From positions 186,001 through 250,000 of the forward strand of contig DATJAL010000052.1 in assembly GCA_035516255.1 (NCBI GenBank): 64,000 nucleotides of DNA, given 5' to 3'. A program made the position numbers and the translations under genes. The first letter of the stretch is position 1. The number at the start of each line of letters is the position of its first letter. The notes under the pieces are model-generated. The model worked only from the letters and a program-made list of their open reading frames with translations. It did no database searches and had not been told where the DNA came from. Below are positions 61,086 through 64,000 of the stretch, one piece after another. The stretch comes from Chitinivibrionales bacterium. GTDB taxonomy: Bacteria; Fibrobacterota; Chitinivibrionia; Chitinivibrionales; FEN-1185.

Positions 61086-61379
61086 TCCTGTTTGTAAACT
61101 TTCCCTGCTGAGGCAAAATTATTTTCATTGATGACCGCTTGCTCTTCATACGATGCGGGAGCGCTTCCGGAAAGGTGGTTTTCGGATTAACAGAGAAATA
61201 AAATCTTACCAACCAAAAACACTTATGATTGTTGTTGTATAACAATGAGTTACAACGACGGATATTTATTATAGTTTTCCTTAAGAAAACATTTAGTCAT
61301 TTATCCCCTTGATAAAAATCCTGCTTTCCCGTATATTTATAACGGAACGAAGATTCTTGAATATAAGAATGTGGCGTTT
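61086..61379. other. Spacer upstream of the TIGR02147 gene
   Basis: 294 bp without a gene; the 61007-61085 part is the terminator of the previous gene. The promoter for the TIGR02147-family gene must lie here, but no clear element is seen. Confidence 0.45.
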
Positions 61380-62207
61380 ATGATCGACATTTATGAATAT
61401 ATCGATTACCGTAAACTTCTCAAGGATCTTTACCTTGAAAAGAAAAAGGAGTTTCCATTCTTCTCTTACCGGTACATCGCCCGGAAGGTGGGATTCAGCT
61501 CTGCCGGTTTCTTCATCAACGTTGTCCAGAGAAAGCGGAACATCTCGTCGGAATTTATATTTAAATTTGCGCAGGTGTTTAAGTTCAAGCGCGCCGAAAC
61601 CGAATACTTCGAGCTGCTCGTCCGGTTCGACCAGGCCAAGAATCACGACCAGAAAAGATATTATTTCGAAAAGATTCTCGCCTCAAAAAAATCGAAGATC
61701 AAGGTAACCGACGCGCAGCATTACGAATTTTACAGCAAGTGGTATTACACCGCGGTGCGCGAGGTGCTGAACTGCTGCAAATTTTCCGGCAATTACGCGG
61801 AACTTGCAAAACGGGTATCGCCGCCGATAACGCCCGCCGAGGCGAAAAAGGCGGTGGCGCTCCTCGAGAAAATGGGATTTATCCAAAAGGACGACCGCGG
61901 GTGCTATCAGCTCGTTGACGATATCATCACCACGGGGTATGAGGCGAAATCGCTTGCGATCAACAATTTCCTCATATCCACCACCGAGCTTGCGCGGCAA
62001 GCGATAGACCGGTATCCGCGGGAGCAGCGGAGCATGTCAACGCTCACCTTCAGCTGTTCGCCCGAGGGTTACGCGCAGATTGATGAGCGTCTTAAACGGT
62101 TTAGGCGTGAAATTCTCGAAATCGTAAGGGCGGATAAAAACGTGGATAGGGTGTATCATATTAATTTTCACGTTTTTCCGATGTCCAGTCCGATACCAAA
62201 GCCATAG
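61380..62207 (+). CDS. TIGR02147-family protein
   Basis: 275 aa from ATG 61380; GTG 61371 is an alternative. Opening MIDIYEYIDYRKLLKDLYLE, then FSYRYIARKVGFSSAGFFIN, VQRKRNISSEFIFKFAQVF and RAETEYFELLVRFDQAKNHD match TIGR02147, a family first described as a large paralogous group in Fibrobacter succinogenes. The N-terminal part resembles a helix-turn-helix; the function is thought to be regulatory but is unproven. Overlaps no neighbour; 13 nt precede the next gene, so co-transcription is likely. Confidence 0.88.
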   Translation: MIDIYEYIDYRKLLKDLYLEKKKEFPFFSYRYIARKVGFSSAGFFINVVQRKRNISSEFIFKFAQVFKFKRAETEYFELLVRFDQAKNHDQKRYYFEKILASKKSKIKVTDAQHYEFYSKWYYTAVREVLNCCKFSGNYAELAKRVSPPITPAEAKKAVALLEKMGFIQKDDRGCYQLVDDIITTGYEAKSLAINNFLISTTELARQAIDRYPREQRSMSTLTFSCSPEGYAQIDERLKRFRREILEIVRADKNVDRVYHINFHVFPMSSPIPKP

Positions 62208-62220
62208 CAAAAAAACACGT

Positions 62221-64000
62221 ATGAGCCAGCTCCGTACACTGTTTTTGCTCATGTGCGCCGCCGCGGTGCTTTACGTCGGCTGTACACCTATGTTGGCCGG
62301 CGGCTCAGGTTCGGAAGTCGTCGGAGTTGTCCGTGACGCCTCGTTGAAAGCAGTTTCCAACGCAACCATCTATTTAGATTCGACACGAGCAGATACCGTT
62401 TCACAGCCCGACACTTCCCTCAAACATCACGATTCCACGAGCTCCGATGCAAACGGCAATTACCGTTTTACCCTCGCCAGCAACGGGATTTCTGTTTACA
62501 ACATTTCCTGTTCTGCAAATAAGGGCGCGCTTATCGGATTCAAACCCGACATTGTGGTCAACAGGCCGGTGGATTATAACGGGACTTTTATTGTGACCGT
62601 TGATCCCATCACCTTGGCTCCCCCAGGTGCGATAAAGGGGAAGGCCCTCATCAACAGCTTGAATATGGCGGGCATCATCTGCTACATTCCCGGCACGTCG
62701 TTTCTTGCAATGACCGATGATTCCGGAACATTCCTCATCTCCAAGGTCCCTGAGGGCACGTACAATGTGTATTATTATTATCCCGGTTACCAAACGGGAA
62801 AAACCTCCTCGGTTACGGTAATTCAAAACCAGGTCACCACCATTCCCGCCCTCCAGCTCAGCCTGGATCCGGCCGGTAGGCCGCTTCCGCCGCTCTCCCT
62901 TGCCGCCGCCGAAGACACGGTCAACGGTATTGTGAAATTAACGTGGCGGTCTGTCAAGGTTTCAGATCTTGCGGGATATATCGTGTTACGGCAAGGGCCC
63001 GGGGATCCCGACTTTGTTCCGTTAAATGCAATCCCAGTCACCGATACCGCATATAACGACGTGGTGTTCAACAATCCCCAAGACACGACCAAGACCTTGA
63101 TCTACACCGTGAGGGCGGTTGATGCCGACCATAACCAGAGCGACAACGCAATTTCAATTCGAATCGACGTCATCCCGCCATCCTATATCCGCCCGGTGTT
63201 GTATTTGTCAATGATTTCCCCGGCATCAGACACCATTGTCGCGGGGACCGCGGCAACGGCCGCCGTCGGATTCAAGTGCAACATCACGAAAACCGACACC
63301 ATCACCTGGTACGCAAAAGCACCTGACTCGGTGTTCCTCAGAAAAACGGCCGTCATGGCGCTGGCGGGCGGGGACACGCTTTCGTACGTCTGGACCGGTT
63401 CCGGCATAAAAAAGGTATGCGTGAACGTTCTTGACGAACGCGGAAACACCTGGCGCGACAGCATCATGCTCAGCGTACGGCCGAAGGCCGTCGCGGTGAC
63501 GGCAATATCTTCCACCGACAGCACCGTGCGCGTCACGTGGCGGAAATCGGCCGACCCCGCCTTTGCGCAATACCAGTTGTTTGCCGCTGATACCGGAACG
63601 GGGACAGCGGCGGTTGTTGCGTCAACGGCAAACGTGAGTGACACCACCTACCTCATTTCAACTAGGACAAACGGCATCAAGAGTTACCGCGTAAGAGTGC
63701 TTGCCGCGCAGGGCCTGGTTTCCGACAGCGGCATCGCGCTTGCGGGCGGGATAAAAGATTCACCGCCGCGTTTCACCATCGATACCGCCGCCATCCCGAA
63801 AACGGCGAACGCCGCCATGCCGTATCGCGTAAAACTTACCGTCTCAGATGTCAATCTAGACAATCTCTCGTTTGTCCAGCTTTCCTCGGTAACGGGCCTT
63901 ACCATAGCCGATACCGCGGTAGCCTGGACCCCCGGCGTCGCCGACGTCGGCGTGAAGCATATCAGCGTGCGGGTAAGCGACGGGTGGGGCGGGAGCGATA
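62221..64000 (+). CDS. Large surface lipoprotein with CarboxypepD_reg and FN3-like domains (truncated by window)
   Basis: At least 593 aa; the frame is open at the right window edge, so the gene is incomplete. Lipoprotein leader (RTLFLLMCAAAVLYVGC), lipobox VGC at residues ~18-20. Two carboxypeptidase regulatory-like domains (VVGVVRDASLKAVSNATIYL and IKGKALINSLNMAGIICYIP) are followed by fibronectin-III-like units (VKLTWRSVKVSDLAGYIVLR; VRVTWRKSADPAFAQYQLFA) and an Ig/cadherin-like end. Probably an adhesin or substrate-binding surface protein. It follows the TIGR02147 gene by 13 nt. Confidence 0.82.
   Translation, partial: MSQLRTLFLLMCAAAVLYVGCTPMLAGGSGSEVVGVVRDASLKAVSNATIYLDSTRADTVSQPDTSLKHHDSTSSDANGNYRFTLASNGISVYNISCSANKGALIGFKPDIVVNRPVDYNGTFIVTVDPITLAPPGAIKGKALINSLNMAGIICYIPGTSFLAMTDDSGTFLISKVPEGTYNVYYYYPGYQTGKTSSVTVIQNQVTTIPALQLSLDPAGRPLPPLSLAAAEDTVNGIVKLTWRSVKVSDLAGYIVLRQGPGDPDFVPLNAIPVTDTAYNDVVFNNPQDTTKTLIYTVRAVDADHNQSDNAISIRIDVIPPSYIRPVLYLSMISPASDTIVAGTAATAAVGFKCNITKTDTITWYAKAPDSVFLRKTAVMALAGGDTLSYVWTGSGIKKVCVNVLDERGNTWRDSIMLSVRPKAVAVTAISSTDSTVRVTWRKSADPAFAQYQLFAADTGTGTAAVVASTANVSDTTYLISTRTNGIKSYRVRVLAAQGLVSDSGIALAGGIKDSPPRFTIDTAAIPKTANAAMPYRVKLTVSDVNLDNLSFVQLSSVTGLTIADTAVAWTPGVADVGVKHISVRVSDGWGGSD

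Overview
The window is a roughly 50-60 % GC bacterial chromosome segment with no rRNA, tRNA, CRISPR array or transposase that I can see. Gene content suggests an uncultured member of Fibrobacterota or a close FCB-group lineage. It has a TIGR02147-family protein (a family first defined in Fibrobacter succinogenes), secreted GH16 and GH3 glycosidases with FlgD/T9SS-like sorting-type modules, large secreted lipoproteins, a TtpC-type TonB system and a PilT/PilC pair. The taxonomic call is an inference from gene families only.

Layout. 1-4.4 kb: a five-gene energy-transduction operon (DUF3450-like end, coiled-coil ExbB/TtpC, a single-ORF ExbB-ExbD fusion, TonB, TPR). 4.4-12.4 kb: a patchwork accessory region. 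It holds an AT-rich membrane-protein gene bounded by 25-bp imperfect inverted repeats, a serine beta-lactamase-like protein, a TetR regulator with a near-perfect operator divergent from a TcmP/LCM-type methyltransferase, a second methyltransferase, a quinone-oxidoreductase-like MDR enzyme, and gene fragments (an isoprenylcysteine methyltransferase C-terminus and a BAAT/acyl-CoA thioesterase N-terminus). 12.1-24.8 kb: FmdB zinc ribbon, metal permease with HMA domain, polA, oxidoreductases, HD protein, aspartate kinase, AraC regulator, and a DUF4160/DUF2442 pair with a frameshifted first gene. 25.4-31.1 kb: three glycosyltransferases and a B12-binding radical SAM enzyme. 31.4-43.0 kb: pilC/pilT, SPOR protein, ECF sigma/anti-sigma, rppH, a giant periplasmic TPR protein, amidase, LMW phosphatase, tyrS. 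43.2-49.4 kb: Ser/Thr kinase, GH16, leucine-rich-repeat lipoprotein, GT4 and acyltransferase. 49.6-55.9 kb: a three-gene cluster (CxxCH beta-propeller-TPR protein, RidA/chorismatase-like protein, MFS-spermidine-synthase-TPR fusion). 56.1-64 kb: a secretion-rich region with GH3, repeat-domain lipoproteins and the TIGR02147 protein.

The most unusual non-coding signal is a family of intergenic, GC-rich structured repeats (at about 14.2, 18.0, 31.2 and, inverted, 41.5 kb). Predicted stems are kept while sequence changes, and two copies end in long hairpins of unrelated sequence but the same architecture. A second hairpin family (13.9 and 17.15 kb) and a nested-hairpin direct repeat (19.1 and 19.4 kb) are also present. 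The most interesting coding signals are the 49.6-55.9 kb cluster and the ExbB-ExbD fusion that keeps an internal Shine-Dalgarno and ATG at the junction.
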